DNA from: Scytonema sp. RU_4_4
GTDB lineage: Bacteria > Cyanobacteriota > Cyanobacteriia > Cyanobacteriales > Nostocaceae
Assembly: GCA_012031965.1 (NCBI GenBank)
Contig: JAAUSC010000002.1
Span: forward strand, 1 to 64,000
DNA length: 64,000 bases
Direction of reading: 5' to 3'
Shown here piece after piece: positions 27,432 through 37,934 of this stretch. Below the pieces are notes generated by a model that saw nothing but the letters and a program-made list of their open reading frames with translations, had not been told where the DNA came from and ran no database searches. The position numbers and the translations under genes are program-made. Position 1 is the stretch's first letter. Every line of letters starts with the position of its first letter.

Positions 27432-28259
27432 ATGAAATCTACAACACAAAAGGTAAGCGTTATTTCTTCACTGAGTCTTCTTGGTGTCACGGTTAACCCT
27501 TTGACTATAGAAAACCTTCATAGTCTGATTACTAAAGCTGTCACTAATAGGCAAAAGTGGATTATTGCTAACCACAACTTGCACAGCATTTACCTTTCCC
27601 ACCACAACAGCAAGATGCGTGCCTTTTATGCTCAGGCAGATTACGTACATGTGGACGGTATGGGTGTAGTCTTGCTTGGGAAGCTTTTAGGTCTTCCCCT
27701 AAGCCGGGAGCATCGAGTGACATACGCAGATTGGACAGAGCCTTTAATGGCGCAAGCTGTGCAACAAGGTTGGCGTGTATTTTACCTAGGTTCCAAACCG
27801 GGGATAGCCGAGCAGGGAGCCAGCATTCTGCGGAAACGCTTTCCAGGCTTGCAGATTGCAACAGCACACGGCTACTTTAATACTCGTCCACATAGCCAAG
27901 AAAACCAGGCTATTTTGGAAATGATTAATACTTACCAGCCGCATATCCTGATGGTGGGTATGAGTATGCCCCGACAAGAATACTGGGTGCTGGATAATCT
28001 TGAACAACTCTCTGCTAATGCTATCTTGACCGCTGGTGCTGCTATCGATTATGTAGCAGGTGCAGTACCAACTCCGCCTAGGTGGGCAGGAAGATTGGGG
28101 CTAGAGTGGTTGTTTCGCCTACTCATTGAACCTAAGCGGTTGTGGCGGCGCTATTTGGTAGAGCCTTGGTTCATATTGAGGTTGTTTTTAGCCGAACTGT
28201 TGAAACAGCCTCGCTTGAATACATATGATCGAGCCTATACTCCCCATGAAAAAAGCTAA
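27432..28259 (+). CDS. WecG/TagA/CpsF-family glycosyltransferase
   Basis: From ATG 27432 about 275 residues. Family marks include NHNLHSIYLS, ADYVHVDGMGVVLLGKLLG, RVTYADWTEPLM, WRVFYLGSKPGIAE, ILMVGMSMPRQEYWV and AGAAIDYVAGAVPTPPRW-type closing block. These GT26 enzymes add ManNAc(A) or related sugars to undecaprenyl-linked acceptors. A TTG at 27366 would extend the protein by 22 residues. It probably contributes an early sugar to the repeat unit. Confidence 0.9.
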   Translation: MKSTTQKVSVISSLSLLGVTVNPLTIENLHSLITKAVTNRQKWIIANHNLHSIYLSHHNSKMRAFYAQADYVHVDGMGVVLLGKLLGLPLSREHRVTYADWTEPLMAQAVQQGWRVFYLGSKPGIAEQGASILRKRFPGLQIATAHGYFNTRPHSQENQAILEMINTYQPHILMVGMSMPRQEYWVLDNLEQLSANAILTAGAAIDYVAGAVPTPPRWAGRLGLEWLFRLLIEPKRLWRRYLVEPWFILRLFLAELLKQPRLNTYDRAYTPHEKS

Positions 28260-28365
28260 AAGTTAGATATGGCAGAAAAGCAGAACTTTTCTGCCTCAGA
28301 TTGCACTTTTTCGCACGGATTGAGTCTGAGCCCTATTAGACAATCAGGATAAGGAAAGGATTTCA

Positions 28366-29541
28366 GTGGCAAAAAAACGAGTCTTGAGAGGACGGCGTAA
28401 CTTTTTATTGGGCTTAGGTACTTTGGCAGGGACGGGTGCTTTGGCGATAGCCAGTAGATACTGGCACCAGAGCAATCAAATGCAAGCGCTTGCTGACAAC
28501 AGTAGAGATTTTCCAGTGGTTGGGAACACCCCTTTACGTAACCGGGCGGCGGTAAAGGGATTGATTTATGGGGGAGCAACTCAACAATATATGCTAGCCT
28601 CAAACACAGCGTTTGCGACTAGCTTTGCTCAAGAGTGTGGTATGCTTGTGCCAGAGGATGAATTAAAGTGGAGAAATCTTCGCCCTAGCCCAGACAGTTT
28701 TGACTTTACTCAAAGCGATTGGTTAGCAGAATTTGCCAGCACTCATAATATGCTGTTTCGCGGACACACTTTAGTATGGCACGCTAAATTGCCAAAGTGG
28801 TTTAAGACGACAGTCAACCGTCAAAACGCTGAGAAGTTTTTGGTAAAACATATTACAACAGTTGCTGGGCATTATGCTGGGAAGATTCACTCATGGGATG
28901 TGGTTAATGAGGCAATCTACCCCAACGATGGACGTTCTGATGGGTTGCGAAACACGCCGTGGCTTAAGTTTTTAGGACCAGATTATATTGACATTGCCTT
29001 TCGCGCTGCAGCAGAGGCAGACCCCCAGGCATTATTAGTCTATAACGACTATAGTATGGAATATGACACCCCGAAAGATGAAGCAAGGAGAACTGCTGTC
29101 TTAAAATTGCTAGAGCGTTTAAAGTCCAAAGGGACTCCAGTACAGGCTCTTGGTATTCAAGCTCATTTATGGGGGGGAGAGGCTCGCTTTAACGCTCTTA
29201 AGCTGAAGGCTTTTCTGGAGAATGTCGCAAGTCTTGGTCTCAAAATTATGATTACCGAGCTAGATGTGACAGACAAAAAGTTGCCTAAAGATGTTAAGGA
29301 ACGCGATCGCCTTGTCGCTGAAATCTATGAGGAATATTTATCAGTCGTGTTAGATGAACCAGCTGTCATTGCAGTTTTGACTTGGGGATTAAGCGATCGC
29401 TATACGTGGCTAACAGAGAAACAACCCCGCAAAGATGGTTCACCAGTGCGTCCCCTCCCACTTGATGCACAAATGAAGCGCAAGTTGGTATGGAATGCGA
29501 TCGCGCGTGCTTTTGATAGCGCAGTTCAGCATGGAAATTAA
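28366..29541 (+). CDS. Exported GH10 endo-1,4-beta-xylanase-like hydrolase
   Basis: A 391-residue protein with a twin-arginine-like leader (RGRRNFLLGLG) and a glycoside hydrolase family 10 barrel. The acid/base Glu is in WDVVNEAIYP and the nucleophile Glu in ITELDVTD; HTLVWHAKLPKW and TWGLSDRYTW are also typical. GH10 enzymes cut beta-1,4-xylan. Placed last in an exopolysaccharide cluster it may trim or release the product or control chain length rather than digest plant xylan; this is inference. GTG 28366 follows a purine-rich AAGGAAAGG site. Confidence 0.88.
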   Translation: MAKKRVLRGRRNFLLGLGTLAGTGALAIASRYWHQSNQMQALADNSRDFPVVGNTPLRNRAAVKGLIYGGATQQYMLASNTAFATSFAQECGMLVPEDELKWRNLRPSPDSFDFTQSDWLAEFASTHNMLFRGHTLVWHAKLPKWFKTTVNRQNAEKFLVKHITTVAGHYAGKIHSWDVVNEAIYPNDGRSDGLRNTPWLKFLGPDYIDIAFRAAAEADPQALLVYNDYSMEYDTPKDEARRTAVLKLLERLKSKGTPVQALGIQAHLWGGEARFNALKLKAFLENVASLGLKIMITELDVTDKKLPKDVKERDRLVAEIYEEYLSVVLDEPAVIAVLTWGLSDRYTWLTEKQPRKDGSPVRPLPLDAQMKRKLVWNAIARAFDSAVQHGN

Positions 29542-29566
29542 CCCTTCACGTTCCGTTTTGAAGACC

Positions 29567-29590
29567 AGTAGGGCTGGTAAGAGCCCTGCT
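29567..29590. terminator. Hairpin after the xylanase gene
   Basis: AGTAGGGCT and AGCCCTGCT form a nine-pair stem (one G-U) around GGTAAG. It lies between convergent genes and probably ends the exopolysaccharide transcript; the T-tract is weak. Confidence 0.5.
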
Positions 29591-29607
29591 GAGTTTAATC
29601 AAAATTT

Positions 29608-30204
29608 CTAATTTTTAACGATCGCAGACTGCCCAATCTTCCATATATAGCTAGAAATCAAATTGGTAAGAATATGAGCAACAATCGGCACTAACAAGTT
29701 ACCACTCAAAAGAGCGCTATAACCTAGCAATATTCCGACAACGCTTGCCCAAACAACATAGGGCCATTGTTGAGAACCACTGAAGTGTAAAATACCAAAA
29801 AAAACGCTTGAAATAATGACAGCTACATGGCTAAGTCCAAAGGCTGGTAGCATCACACCTCGAAATAACAATTCTTCACTTAATCCAGGTAGCAACCCTA
29901 GCCATATCAAGTCTGGTAAAGCTAAGGGCTTTAGCACCATTTCTAAGTAAAAATTAGCACTTCTACGATAGGGGAGCCATAGGCGATAAGCTAAGCCACT
30001 CAAGGCGGTAATGCCTAAACCTAACAAAATTCCCCAAAGTAATGCTCTTTCCTCCCAGCGCCAAGACATTAGGGGAAAGTTACCAAATTGTAGCCACAGC
30101 TTGGCGACTATCCATAAAAGAATTGCAGTCACTCCCATCGCCACCAGCACTTGAGTGCGTGTCAGATAAGGGATTTCTGGCTCTTGCTTCTGCTGTTGTG
30201 CCAC
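29608..30204 (-). CDS. CPBP (Abi) family intramembrane protease
   Basis: A 198-residue membrane protein with about six helices and the three CPBP motifs: EELLFRG, FGILHFSG and a C-terminal HILTN. The Glu-Glu and His residues form the catalytic site of intramembrane glutamic endopeptidases related to Rce1. Substrates in cyanobacteria are largely unknown. It is upstream-adjacent to the DUF3326 gene, on the same strand 43 bases apart. Confidence 0.88.
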   Translation of the reverse strand: MAQQQKQEPEIPYLTRTQVLVAMGVTAILLWIVAKLWLQFGNFPLMSWRWEERALLWGILLGLGITALSGLAYRLWLPYRRSANFYLEMVLKPLALPDLIWLGLLPGLSEELLFRGVMLPAFGLSHVAVIISSVFFGILHFSGSQQWPYVVWASVVGILLGYSALLSGNLLVPIVAHILTNLISSYIWKIGQSAIVKN

Positions 30205-30247
30205 GATAATCTATGAGGGGACAAGGGAACAAGGAGAAAATAACTTC

Positions 30248-31327
30248 TTAATTATTTACTAGAGATTGTAAAGGCGATATATTCTGACTTAAGGCAGATG
30301 GATTAATACCTGCTTTGAGGGCGGCTAATACACCAACTGCCTCTAAATATGTATTGACCTGTATTGATTTTATTCCTAAAGGTTGAGGTCGAACCTGTAC
30401 CTGAGTCTGATTTTCCTCCACAGTAATAATTTGACATCGCCTACGGTGACTTAAACTCAGTAAAGCGCTATTGCCACATGCAGTTGCTGGTACAATTGCC
30501 GCATCAACTTGGTTTGCCCAAATATCAGCAAATTCGCACAATTCATCTGACGCCCCAGTCAGAAACTGGGGGGCGCGGCTCAAACCAACAAGCACGCTTG
30601 GTAAGAAAGTATAGCCTAATTCTTCGGCAGCACAACGGGGAGATAAATTGGGATCAGCAGGTGGAGGAAAGAAGGCGGGTGAATGGGCGCAAGGAACTTG
30701 AAAAGTTCGCACAATCAAATGGCTGATCACAGCTTCTGCACCAGCAATGGGATCGACTCCTTTACCTAGACGGTAGTTTTGATCTGCTTGTTCATCAAGA
30801 GTATCAGGAAAACGAGCAACAACGGCGATCGCCTCTGCTCCCGCTTTTTTGATTAAAACTTCCGCTGCCCGTAATAAACTATCTGGGTTGCCTATCGTTC
30901 CCCAACTTATCCCTGATGCAGACTCACGTAATTCTACGTTTAATGGTGCATCAGTTATGACGTAATCTGTTAAGGATAATCCCAGAGTGGCTCTGGCTGC
31001 ATCCGCTGCCTGTAGGTGTCGTAGCCGTAACTCTGGTTCTATTCCTTGGTCAAGAAGCAAACCTATCCGATTTTGATGAACTGGACGGAAACCCCAGCAT
31101 CCAGCAGCAAATTTGTCAAGTCCGTAACCTTCAACGTAGAAAGTGTTGGACATGTTCCAGTACAAACTGGCACCATTGAGGACATTGGGGTGAGTGATCA
31201 GGCGATCGCAAACCTGTGAAGCAGCTTTTGCAACTGGCAATGCATCTCCTGCATAACCTCCTATTGCGGCTCCAATGCCAGTAGGAATAATTAAGATAGC
31301 GGTATATTGACGCACGAATAAAGTCAA
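30248..31327 (-). CDS. DUF3326-family protein
   Basis: A 359-residue soluble protein, conserved in cyanobacteria and plant plastid genomes' hosts as DUF3326 by my recollection. Notable segments are ILIIPTGIGAAIGGYAGDA at the N-terminus, VLNGASLYWNMSNTFYVEGYGLD and ATACGNSALLSLSHRRRC. Function is not known. The C-terminal part contains QIITVEENQT and a helical LEAVGVLAALKAGINP. No membrane segment. Confidence 0.75.
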   Translation of the reverse strand: MTLFVRQYTAILIIPTGIGAAIGGYAGDALPVAKAASQVCDRLITHPNVLNGASLYWNMSNTFYVEGYGLDKFAAGCWGFRPVHQNRIGLLLDQGIEPELRLRHLQAADAARATLGLSLTDYVITDAPLNVELRESASGISWGTIGNPDSLLRAAEVLIKKAGAEAIAVVARFPDTLDEQADQNYRLGKGVDPIAGAEAVISHLIVRTFQVPCAHSPAFFPPPADPNLSPRCAAEELGYTFLPSVLVGLSRAPQFLTGASDELCEFADIWANQVDAAIVPATACGNSALLSLSHRRRCQIITVEENQTQVQVRPQPLGIKSIQVNTYLEAVGVLAALKAGINPSALSQNISPLQSLVNN

Positions 31328-31446
31328 AAGTGAAAACTCAAAAGTGAAAACTCAAAAAAAATTCTATTTGTTTCGTGATTAGTTGTTAGTTGTTTTTACT
31401 ATCAGCTATCAACTAACCACTAACAATTGCTATTAGCTATTCTCCA

Positions 31447-31623
31447 TTAGCTTTCTGTGGTAACAACGGCTTCAACAGTGCATGATTGTTGTTTCACGTC
31501 CACAGATGTCACTGCCCAACGCAAAGGTTCTCCCTGTTTTTTCAACTCGACTTCAATTGCTTTTTGGAGTTCTGTGGGAGTTTCTTGTAAATCAATTTCT
31601 GCGGTAATAAAATGTGTTGTCAT
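31447..31623 (-). CDS. Small conserved-looking protein, 58 residues
   Basis: An ATG at 31623 opens a frame encoding MTTHFITAEIDLQETPTELQ and ending at TAA 31447. Codon use is normal, and the even amphipathic character suggests a real small alpha/beta protein. It lies 65 bases downstream of the ferredoxin gene on the same strand, so it may be its operon partner. I recognise no family. Confidence 0.55.
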   Translation of the reverse strand: MTTHFITAEIDLQETPTELQKAIEVELKKQGEPLRWAVTSVDVKQQSCTVEAVVTTES

Positions 31624-31687
31624 TGTTTGACTCCTGACTTAATAGACACGCCAAGGCTGATGTATGGACACGCTGTTTGCAGCGTCT

Positions 31688-32002
31688 CTACTTACCAAAT
31701 TGCAACTGATAAACAATTTCTTCCTTTTCGGTTTCAATCTTTAAGTCAGAACGAGGATAAGCAACGCAAAGTAATACATAACCTTTTGCTTGCAGTTCTG
31801 GACTTACTCCCATCCCATCACTTTGATCCACACTTCCGGAGAGAATTTGGGCAGCACAAGTCGTACAAACACCAGCATGACAGGAGCTGGGTAAACCTAA
31901 TTGGGCTGCATCAGCAACTGATAAGATGGTTTCATTTTCAGGGACTTGCAAAGTATGAGTTTTGCCTTGGTGGATAATTTCAACGGTGTATGTTTTGGAC
32001 AT
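31688..32002 (-). CDS. Plant-type [2Fe-2S] ferredoxin
   Basis: A 104-residue ferredoxin with the cluster ligands in SCHAGVCTTC (C-x4-C-x2-C) and a fourth Cys in VLLCVAYP. It resembles the divergent photosynthetic-type ferredoxins rather than the main PetF, since it has QSDGMGVSPEL where PetF has a different acidic loop. It carries one electron in the cytoplasm. ATG 32002 is preferred over TTG 32008. Confidence 0.88.
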   Translation of the reverse strand: MSKTYTVEIIHQGKTHTLQVPENETILSVADAAQLGLPSSCHAGVCTTCAAQILSGSVDQSDGMGVSPELQAKGYVLLCVAYPRSDLKIETEKEEIVYQLQFGK

Positions 32003-32291
32003 ATACAATAGCAGTGCTGTGCAACGGATAAGTCAAATATCTTATCTTAGAAATAGATGGACAACCCGACAAAGAATCGCAAAGCAAGAAGCTTAACTGG
32101 AAAGAGCTTGACTCGCTAGGGCGCTATCCAGTGATAATTATAAGTCCTTGCTAGACGAAAAAATTCACCTGGGGAGATTTCTCGCCTGTTCATCTGGCTT
32201 GTTACCGACAATCAGGGAAAACGACCCATAAAGAATGGGAAGTGATTGTAAACACTCAATCCAATTGTGGACCGAATATTTGGAGAGCAGA

Positions 32292-34958
32292 ATGCTGGAA
32301 TCATACCGCAGACACGTTGCAGAAAGAGCCGCACTAGAAATTCCCCCCTTACCTTTAGATGCAAATCAAACATCACAACTGTGCGAATTATTAAAAAATC
32401 CGCCTGCGGGTGAACAAGAGACATTATTGCACTTGTTGCGCGATTGCGTTCCTCCTGGAGTTGATCCAGCCGCGTATGTTAAAGCTGGTTTCCTCACCGC
32501 CATTGCCAAAGAGGAAATCACGAGCCCCTTGATTTCACCCATCGAAGCTGTACAATTACTGGGGACAATGGTAGGTGGCTACAACGTTCAGTCATTAATC
32601 GAATTGTTGCAAACTCCCACCGTATCCGTCTCATCATCTTCGGACACTCCTTTGGTGATGGGTGGACAAGGAAAAGAACCCATAGCAGCATACGCCGCCA
32701 CCGCCTTAAGCAAAATCCTGCTGGTGTATGACGCCTTCCACGATATTTTGGAATTATCCAAAACCAATCCTTTCGCCAAACGGGTGATAGACTCTTGGGC
32801 CCAAGCCGAGTGGTTTACCGTTCGTCCAGTTCTACCAGAATTCATCAATGTTATCGTCTTCAAAGTCCCAGGTGAGACAAACACAGACGACTTATCCCCT
32901 GCACCCCAGGCTATGACTCGTCCAGATATTCCTTTACACGCTTTAGCAATGCTGGAAAGTAAAATGCCTGGGGCGTTGCAAACGATAACTGAGTTAAAGA
33001 AAAAAGGGTATCCTGTCGCCTACGTGGGAGATGTTGTTGGTACTGGTTCCTCCCGCAAGTCAGCAATTAACTCTGTACTATGGCACATTGGGGATGATAT
33101 TCCTTTTGTACCAAATAAGCGAGCGGGTGGTTATATTTTAGGCGGTACAATTGCCCCAATCTTTTTCAACACCGCTGAAGATGCTGGTGCTTTCCCCATC
33201 CAGTGCGATGTTACCAAGATGGAAACTGGTATGGTGATAACCATCTATCCCTACAAAGGAGAAATCACCAATGAAGCAGGCGAAGTTATTTCCACCTTCA
33301 CCCTCAAACCTGACACCATTCTTGATGAAGTTCGCGCCGGTGGACGGATTCCCTTACTCATTGGACGCACCCTTACTGACAAAACAAGACTTGCACTAGG
33401 ACTAGAAGTAGAACCCACGACTGTATTTACCCGTCCCCAGCAACCTGCTGACACAGGTAAAGGCTACACCTTAGCACAGAAAATGGTGGGTAAAGCCTGC
33501 GGTTTACCAGGTGTCCGTCCCGGTACCTACTGTGAACCTATTATGACAACCGTTGGTTCTCAAGATACCACCGGACCTATGACCCGCGATGAGTTAAAAG
33601 AACTTGCTTGTCTCGGTTTCTCTGCTGACTTGGTGATGCAAAGTTTCTGCCATACAGCAGCATATCCCAAACCTGTTGATATCAAAACCCATCACGAACT
33701 ACCTGAGTTCTTCTTCTCTCGTGGCGGTGTCGCATTGCGTCCCGGCGATGGAATCATCCACTCCTGGTTAAACCGGATGCTACTCCCCGACACTGTGGGA
33801 ACTGGTGGCGACTCTCATACTCGTTTTCCCTTGGGTATTTCCTTCCCCGCTGGTTCTGGATTAGTGGCGTTTGCAGGGGCGTTGGGTGTTATGCCCTTGG
33901 ATATGCCAGAATCTGTTTTGGTACGTTTCAAAGGTGAGTTGCAACCTGGTGTGACACTACGGGATGTTGTGAATGCTATTCCCTACATGGCAATTCAAAA
34001 AGGTTTGCTGACGGTAGAGAAGAAAAACAAGAAAAATGTCTTTGCTGGGCGGATAATGGAAATAGAAGGCTTACCAAATTTGAAAGTTGAGCAAGCTTTT
34101 GAACTCACCGATGCTAGCGCCGAACGTTCCTGTGCGGGTTGTACCATCAAGCTCAGTATTGAGACAGTTTCTGAATATCTGCGTTCTAATATAGCGTTGT
34201 TGAAAAATATGGTAGCAAGAGGCTATCACGATGAGCGTACTATTATGCGTCGCGTTGCCAAAATGGAAGAGTGGTTAGCAAATCCAGTGCTATTGGAAGC
34301 TGATTCAGATGCAGAATACACAGAAATTCTTGAAATTGATTTGAACGAAATCAAAGAACCGATTGTTGCTGCTCCCAATGACCCCGATAATGTCAAATTC
34401 TTGTCTGAAGTTGCTAACGATCCCGTGCAAGAAGTCTTTCTTGGTTCTTGCATGACAAATATTGGTCATTATCGGGCAACTGGTAAAGTGTTAGAAGGTG
34501 CAGGTTCTGTGAAGACTCGGCTGTGGATTTGTCCGCCGACTCGCATGGATGAACACCAACTTAAAGAAGAAGGCGTGTATGCTATTTTTGGTGCTGCAGG
34601 TGCGCGGACAGAAATGCCAGGATGCAGTTTATGCATGGGTAATCAGGCGCGGGTTGCTGATGGTGTGACGGTATTTTCTACTTCTACTCGCAACTTCAAT
34701 AACCGTATGGGTCAAGATGCGCGAGTTTATCTCGGTTCAGCGGAATTAGCAGCTGTTTGTGCATTGTTAGGTAGGATTCCTACAGTGCAGGAATATCTAG
34801 ACATTGTGGCGAATAAGATTCATCCTTTTGCTGATAATTTGTATCGCTATTTGAACTTTGATCAAATTGCTGGTTTTGAAGATGAAGGGAGAGTGATTTC
34901 GTTGGAAGAAATGCCCCGGATTGAAGATATTTTGGGTATGCCTACAGGAACGAGATAA
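32292..34958 (+). CDS. acnB: Aconitate hydratase B
   Basis: An 888-residue enzyme from ATG 32292, with GGAGAGC just upstream as ribosome site. It isomerises citrate to isocitrate through cis-aconitate and may also act on 2-methylisocitrate. The N-terminal HEAT-like domain precedes the swivel domain, and the [4Fe-4S] ligands are visible in [10 protein letters not shown]-like and [29 protein letters not shown] is the substrate site. This is the standard cyanobacterial TCA-cycle aconitase. A longer frame to 32235 lacks support. Confidence 0.95.
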   Translation: MLESYRRHVAERAALEIPPLPLDANQTSQLCELLKNPPAGEQETLLHLLRDCVPPGVDPAAYVKAGFLTAIAKEEITSPLISPIEAVQLLGTMVGGYNVQSLIELLQTPTVSVSSSSDTPLVMGGQGKEPIAAYAATALSKILLVYDAFHDILELSKTNPFAKRVIDSWAQAEWFTVRPVLPEFINVIVFKVPGETNTDDLSPAPQAMTRPDIPLHALAMLESKMPGALQTITELKKKGYPVAYVGDVVGTGSSRKSAINSVLWHIGDDIPFVPNKRAGGYILGGTIAPIFFNTAEDAGAFPIQCDVTKMETGMVITIYPYKGEITNEAGEVISTFTLKPDTILDEVRAGGRIPLLIGRTLTDKTRLALGLEVEPTTVFTRPQQPADTGKGYTLAQKMVGKACGLPGVRPGTYCEPIMTTVGSQDTTGPMTRDELKELACLGFSADLVMQSFCHTAAYPKPVDIKTHHELPEFFFSRGGVALRPGDGIIHSWLNRMLLPDTVGTGGDSHTRFPLGISFPAGSGLVAFAGALGVMPLDMPESVLVRFKGELQPGVTLRDVVNAIPYMAIQKGLLTVEKKNKKNVFAGRIMEIEGLPNLKVEQAFELTDASAERSCAGCTIKLSIETVSEYLRSNIALLKNMVARGYHDERTIMRRVAKMEEWLANPVLLEADSDAEYTEILEIDLNEIKEPIVAAPNDPDNVKFLSEVANDPVQEVFLGSCMTNIGHYRATGKVLEGAGSVKTRLWICPPTRMDEHQLKEEGVYAIFGAAGARTEMPGCSLCMGNQARVADGVTVFSTSTRNFNNRMGQDARVYLGSAELAAVCALLGRIPTVQEYLDIVANKIHPFADNLYRYLNFDQIAGFEDEGRVISLEEMPRIEDILGMPTGTR

Positions 34959-34968
34959 TTTAATGTAC

Positions 34969-34985
34969 GGTGGGCAATGCCCACC
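34969..34985 (+). terminator. Hairpin after acnB
   Basis: GGTGGGC and GCCCACC pair around AAT, eleven bases after the acnB stop. It is compact and GC-rich, with a weak T-tract. Confidence 0.45.
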
Positions 34986-35403
34986 ACATACTTGCGGCAG
35001 ATTGTAGTTAAGCTGCTGCGCTTATAAGAATGCACATTATTTTGATCGAGTTAATCATTGATATCCAATCCGTTGGCATCAGAATTATATTTTTTCAACG
35101 CAAAGTACGCGGAGGATAGCGCAGAGGTACGCAAAGTTTTTCTCTTGAAAATATCATAGAATTCGGAAGCAACCGGAAAGGATATAAAACCCTCTTGCCT
35201 TCTGCCTTCTGCCTTGAAAATAGAACTCAGAACGGGCTACGCCGAGCTACGCGCTCCAGAACGGACTGCGTCCCGCTCCGCTAACAGAACTCAGAAAGGA
35301 AGAAATCTTTTTCATGCATGGCGGTGAAATTTTTTCATTGGGACTGCCTTCTGCCTTGCTATTGTGCATTTTTAATGCACAACAGCTTAATCTTTATAGA
35401 GGT
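34986..35403. other. Non-coding intergenic DNA with short repeats
   Basis: Contains low-complexity TTCTGCC words and two copies of an AACTCAGAA-type word (35223 and 35286). No supported gene, promoter or RNA is seen. Confidence 0.5.
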
Positions 35404-36288
35404 TCAGCAACGTGTGGAACGTGGTATCATAAATTTCTCTTCCTCTGCAGCAAATTCACCGCGAACCATAAGGAAAGAATCCCCATTAAGTCGGTGAGGA
35501 AATGCTTGCACATCAGCATTCAGCCGTTCTGGACTCAAATAAATTTCTACTTGTTCGATAGGTTGGGGTATTCTTTCAAGGATATCCTCTAGAGTACAAA
35601 TCTTGGTTCCTAACAAGTCAAATAGCTTGAGTTTCGTACCTTCTATTTCCATACATAAGATGACATCCAAGTCTTCAGCATAATGCAAGGGGTTGCTTCC
35701 TTCGTTGACACAGAACAGGGCTTTCTCCTTCACTATTCCTAGAATGTGAGAGATAGGTTTGCGTGTCTCTAAAAGTCTGTTTAACAACTTGACATCATCG
35801 ATATTAGTAGTGTCTAGTAATCGCAAGCCATGTATACCGCCTAGTGTATTGCACTTTGAGATGAAAACGTGTTCCCTAACAAAGCGAAAGCCAAAAGGTT
35901 CGTATAATTCAGGTTGTGCTGTGGTCAGTACGAGAGTTTTGTATCGCTTGTCGCAGTAGTCTAGCACCTCTTGCATGACTTCCCGGTAATAGCCACGTCG
36001 TCGGAACTCAGGACGCGTACACACTCCGTGAATTCCCGCAACCGTGATCATTTCTCCCATCAGTTGCATGGGAATTTCCAAAACTCCTACATGAGTGATG
36101 GCTAGATCATTCTGGAAGCGAATGAATGGAGTCGAAGCCTCTTCCCACGATGCACCTAGCTTTCTAGCACATTCTGCAGCATTGCTGATTCCAATTTCAG
36201 GAAAGACAACTTCTAGGAGGTTAAACAGACGACTGCTTAAAGTCGGGTCTTGTGAGAATGACCGCTGGAAGCAATACTTGTTTATCAT
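35404..36288 (-). CDS. GNAT-family N-acetyltransferase with Eis-like layout
   Basis: A 294-residue protein. Residues about 65-130 carry the GNAT core: ITVAGIHGVCTRPEFRRRGYYREVM holds the acetyl-CoA Q/RxxGxG/A-like segment (RRRGYY), and LVLTTAQPELYEPFGFRFV the following strand-helix. The C-terminal half forms a further domain, as in Eis-type enzymes. Substrate unknown. It stands alone on the minus strand. Confidence 0.8.
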   Translation of the reverse strand: MINKYCFQRSFSQDPTLSSRLFNLLEVVFPEIGISNAAECARKLGASWEEASTPFIRFQNDLAITHVGVLEIPMQLMGEMITVAGIHGVCTRPEFRRRGYYREVMQEVLDYCDKRYKTLVLTTAQPELYEPFGFRFVREHVFISKCNTLGGIHGLRLLDTTNIDDVKLLNRLLETRKPISHILGIVKEKALFCVNEGSNPLHYAEDLDVILCMEIEGTKLKLFDLLGTKICTLEDILERIPQPIEQVEIYLSPERLNADVQAFPHRLNGDSFLMVRGEFAAEEEKFMIPRSTRC

Positions 36289-36421
36289 TTCTCAGGCTAA
36301 AAAAAGAGATTCACGTATACTACGCATAATACATTATTTCACTCAAGTCAATAGTCGTGTAGAGACGCAGCATACTATGTCTCTATTGCAAGACATGAAT
36401 CCAAAAATCTTGTAGGCTGAG

Positions 36422-36847
36422 TTGAAGAACAAAACTTTACAACCAGAGGTCACTGTCGTGCGTAAACGCTTAATTATTGAAATGGGGATGGGAGTGGATC
36501 AGCATGGACAAGAACCAACGGTAGCAGCAGCGAGGGCTGTAAGAAATGCGATAAGCCGGAGGCTTGACGCAAAGCGTATCGCACACAATGCTTTACCTGG
36601 TGTTTGGGAAGTCGCGCTCTTGAGTGACCCAAATGAGATGATAGTTGATGTTCAAATTGCAGTCCCCTATCCAGAACAGGTACGAGAAGACGAGGTTTTG
36701 GCTGTATTGCCTTTCGGTCGCAAAACTCTTACTGTTGAATCTGGTGGAATGGTCGTTCAGGGTAAAGCAATTCCAGAACTCAATGATAAAAATGACGAAA
36801 TGTTGATAGCGATCGCCGCAGTTACAGTTTTGGTTGAAAATGAGTAA
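36422..36847 (+). CDS. Lin0512-family protein
   Basis: About 130-141 residues. KRLIIEMGMGVDQHGQEPTVAAARAV and the ESGGMVVQGKAIP segment match the small Lin0512 family of unknown function; these proteins are dodecin-sized and cytoplasmic. A TTG at 36422, GTG at 36458 or ATG at 36482 may be the start. GTG 36458 is reasonable because the conserved part begins there. Confidence 0.75.
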   Translation: MKNKTLQPEVTVVRKRLIIEMGMGVDQHGQEPTVAAARAVRNAISRRLDAKRIAHNALPGVWEVALLSDPNEMIVDVQIAVPYPEQVREDEVLAVLPFGRKTLTVESGGMVVQGKAIPELNDKNDEMLIAIAAVTVLVENE

Positions 36848-36944
36848 CGAAGTGAGTCAGTTCTCGATACAGCAAGAAAAGAGCTGATCACTGATAACTG
36901 AAGATTTTGCAAATTCCTACGCTTTCAACACAAATCCCTTAGCC

Positions 36945-37340
36945 ATGTCCGAAAATAACTCAAAAGCGATCGAAGCCATTATTACTTCCTACTTTGCTAA
37001 CATTGCAATGATGAACCCAGAAGGCTGGGTGGAAAACTTTGCAGAAGATGCTGTGAGTTACGATCCAGTCGGACATCCGCCGACAAAAGTCCATGAGGGG
37101 TTTCGGGAGTTTATTGGACAGCTACAAGCAGCATTTGAACAGCTCGAACCGACTACAGAGCACATTTTTGTTGCAAGCAATGAGGCAGCAGTAAAATGGA
37201 CAATGCGGGGAATCAGCAAGAGTAGCAAGTCAGTGACATTTGAGGGCATAACAATTTTCGAGATTAATGATGCTGGTAAGATCCAAACAACTCGCGCTTA
37301 CTGGAACCCTGTATTGCTACTGATGCAATTACGTTCTTGA
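36945..37340 (+). CDS. NTF2-like/SnoaL-fold protein
   Basis: A 131-residue protein with the cone-shaped NTF2-like pattern: N-terminal helix ending SYFANIAMMNPEGWVENFAEDAVSYDP, middle VHEGFREFIGQLQAAFEQL, and sheet KWTMRGISKSSKSVTFEGITIFEIN. Such folds serve as polyketide cyclases, isomerases or binding domains; no catalytic dyad can be assigned. Stands alone, 100 bases after the Lin0512-type gene. Confidence 0.75.
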   Translation: MSENNSKAIEAIITSYFANIAMMNPEGWVENFAEDAVSYDPVGHPPTKVHEGFREFIGQLQAAFEQLEPTTEHIFVASNEAAVKWTMRGISKSSKSVTFEGITIFEINDAGKIQTTRAYWNPVLLLMQLRS

Positions 37341-37449
37341 AAAATTGCAAGCTACCTTTTCTTAACTGTGCGCTAAACTTAAAGATGTCGAGGTGAATAT
37401 CTCTGGCGGTAAGTCCAATAAAAAACTTATCTTCACCACTAATCGTGAG

Positions 37450-37788
37450 ATGTCTCAAAAAGATAACGAATCACTCCAGATTCAAGAGATAAACAACCTC
37501 AAGCCAGTACATTTTGCCGATTTAATTAGAACTGCACAGTTAATTTTCGACCCGGCGAAGGGAGTATCTGGAGTATACAGAGAAATTGACTGGAAAGAGT
37601 TCGGTATTCCTGATGATGTTGCGGAAAATTTGAAAGCGCTTGGTCAAGAGTATCGGTATTCATCTCCCCACGTACCCATTGAAGAAATTTGGAGTCAATT
37701 AACTCCACAAACCCGTATTTGGTTCATTAAAAATAAAAACGAGTTATGGGGGTTTGAGGAAGCTTTCCCAGCTCTTGACGAAGATTAA
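37450..37788 (+). CDS. Hypothetical protein, 112 residues
   Basis: From ATG 37450. A soluble, acidic protein (QKDNESLQIQEINNLKPVHF, DWKEFGIPDDVAENLKALG, RIWFIKNKNELWGFEEAFP). It has no motif I recognise. Good coding character and an intact frame suggest a real gene. An upstream extension to 37393 has no ATG. Confidence 0.65.
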   Translation: MSQKDNESLQIQEINNLKPVHFADLIRTAQLIFDPAKGVSGVYREIDWKEFGIPDDVAENLKALGQEYRYSSPHVPIEEIWSQLTPQTRIWFIKNKNELWGFEEAFPALDED

Positions 37789-37934
37789 AAATCTAGGGAG
37801 TGGAAATCGTCACCATACCAACTTGCTGCTACAACGTCATCTACAAAAAAAAGATGGCTTGAATACCTTTAAACATTAACAGCTGCCAACGCCGTGAGTC
37901 AAAATAATAGTATGCAGTTGCAGGAGACGCTACC

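Noticed and set aside
35314-35592. 92-codon plus-strand frame overlapping the GNAT gene end
   Set aside because: Overlaps a well-supported gene on the other strand and has no motif.
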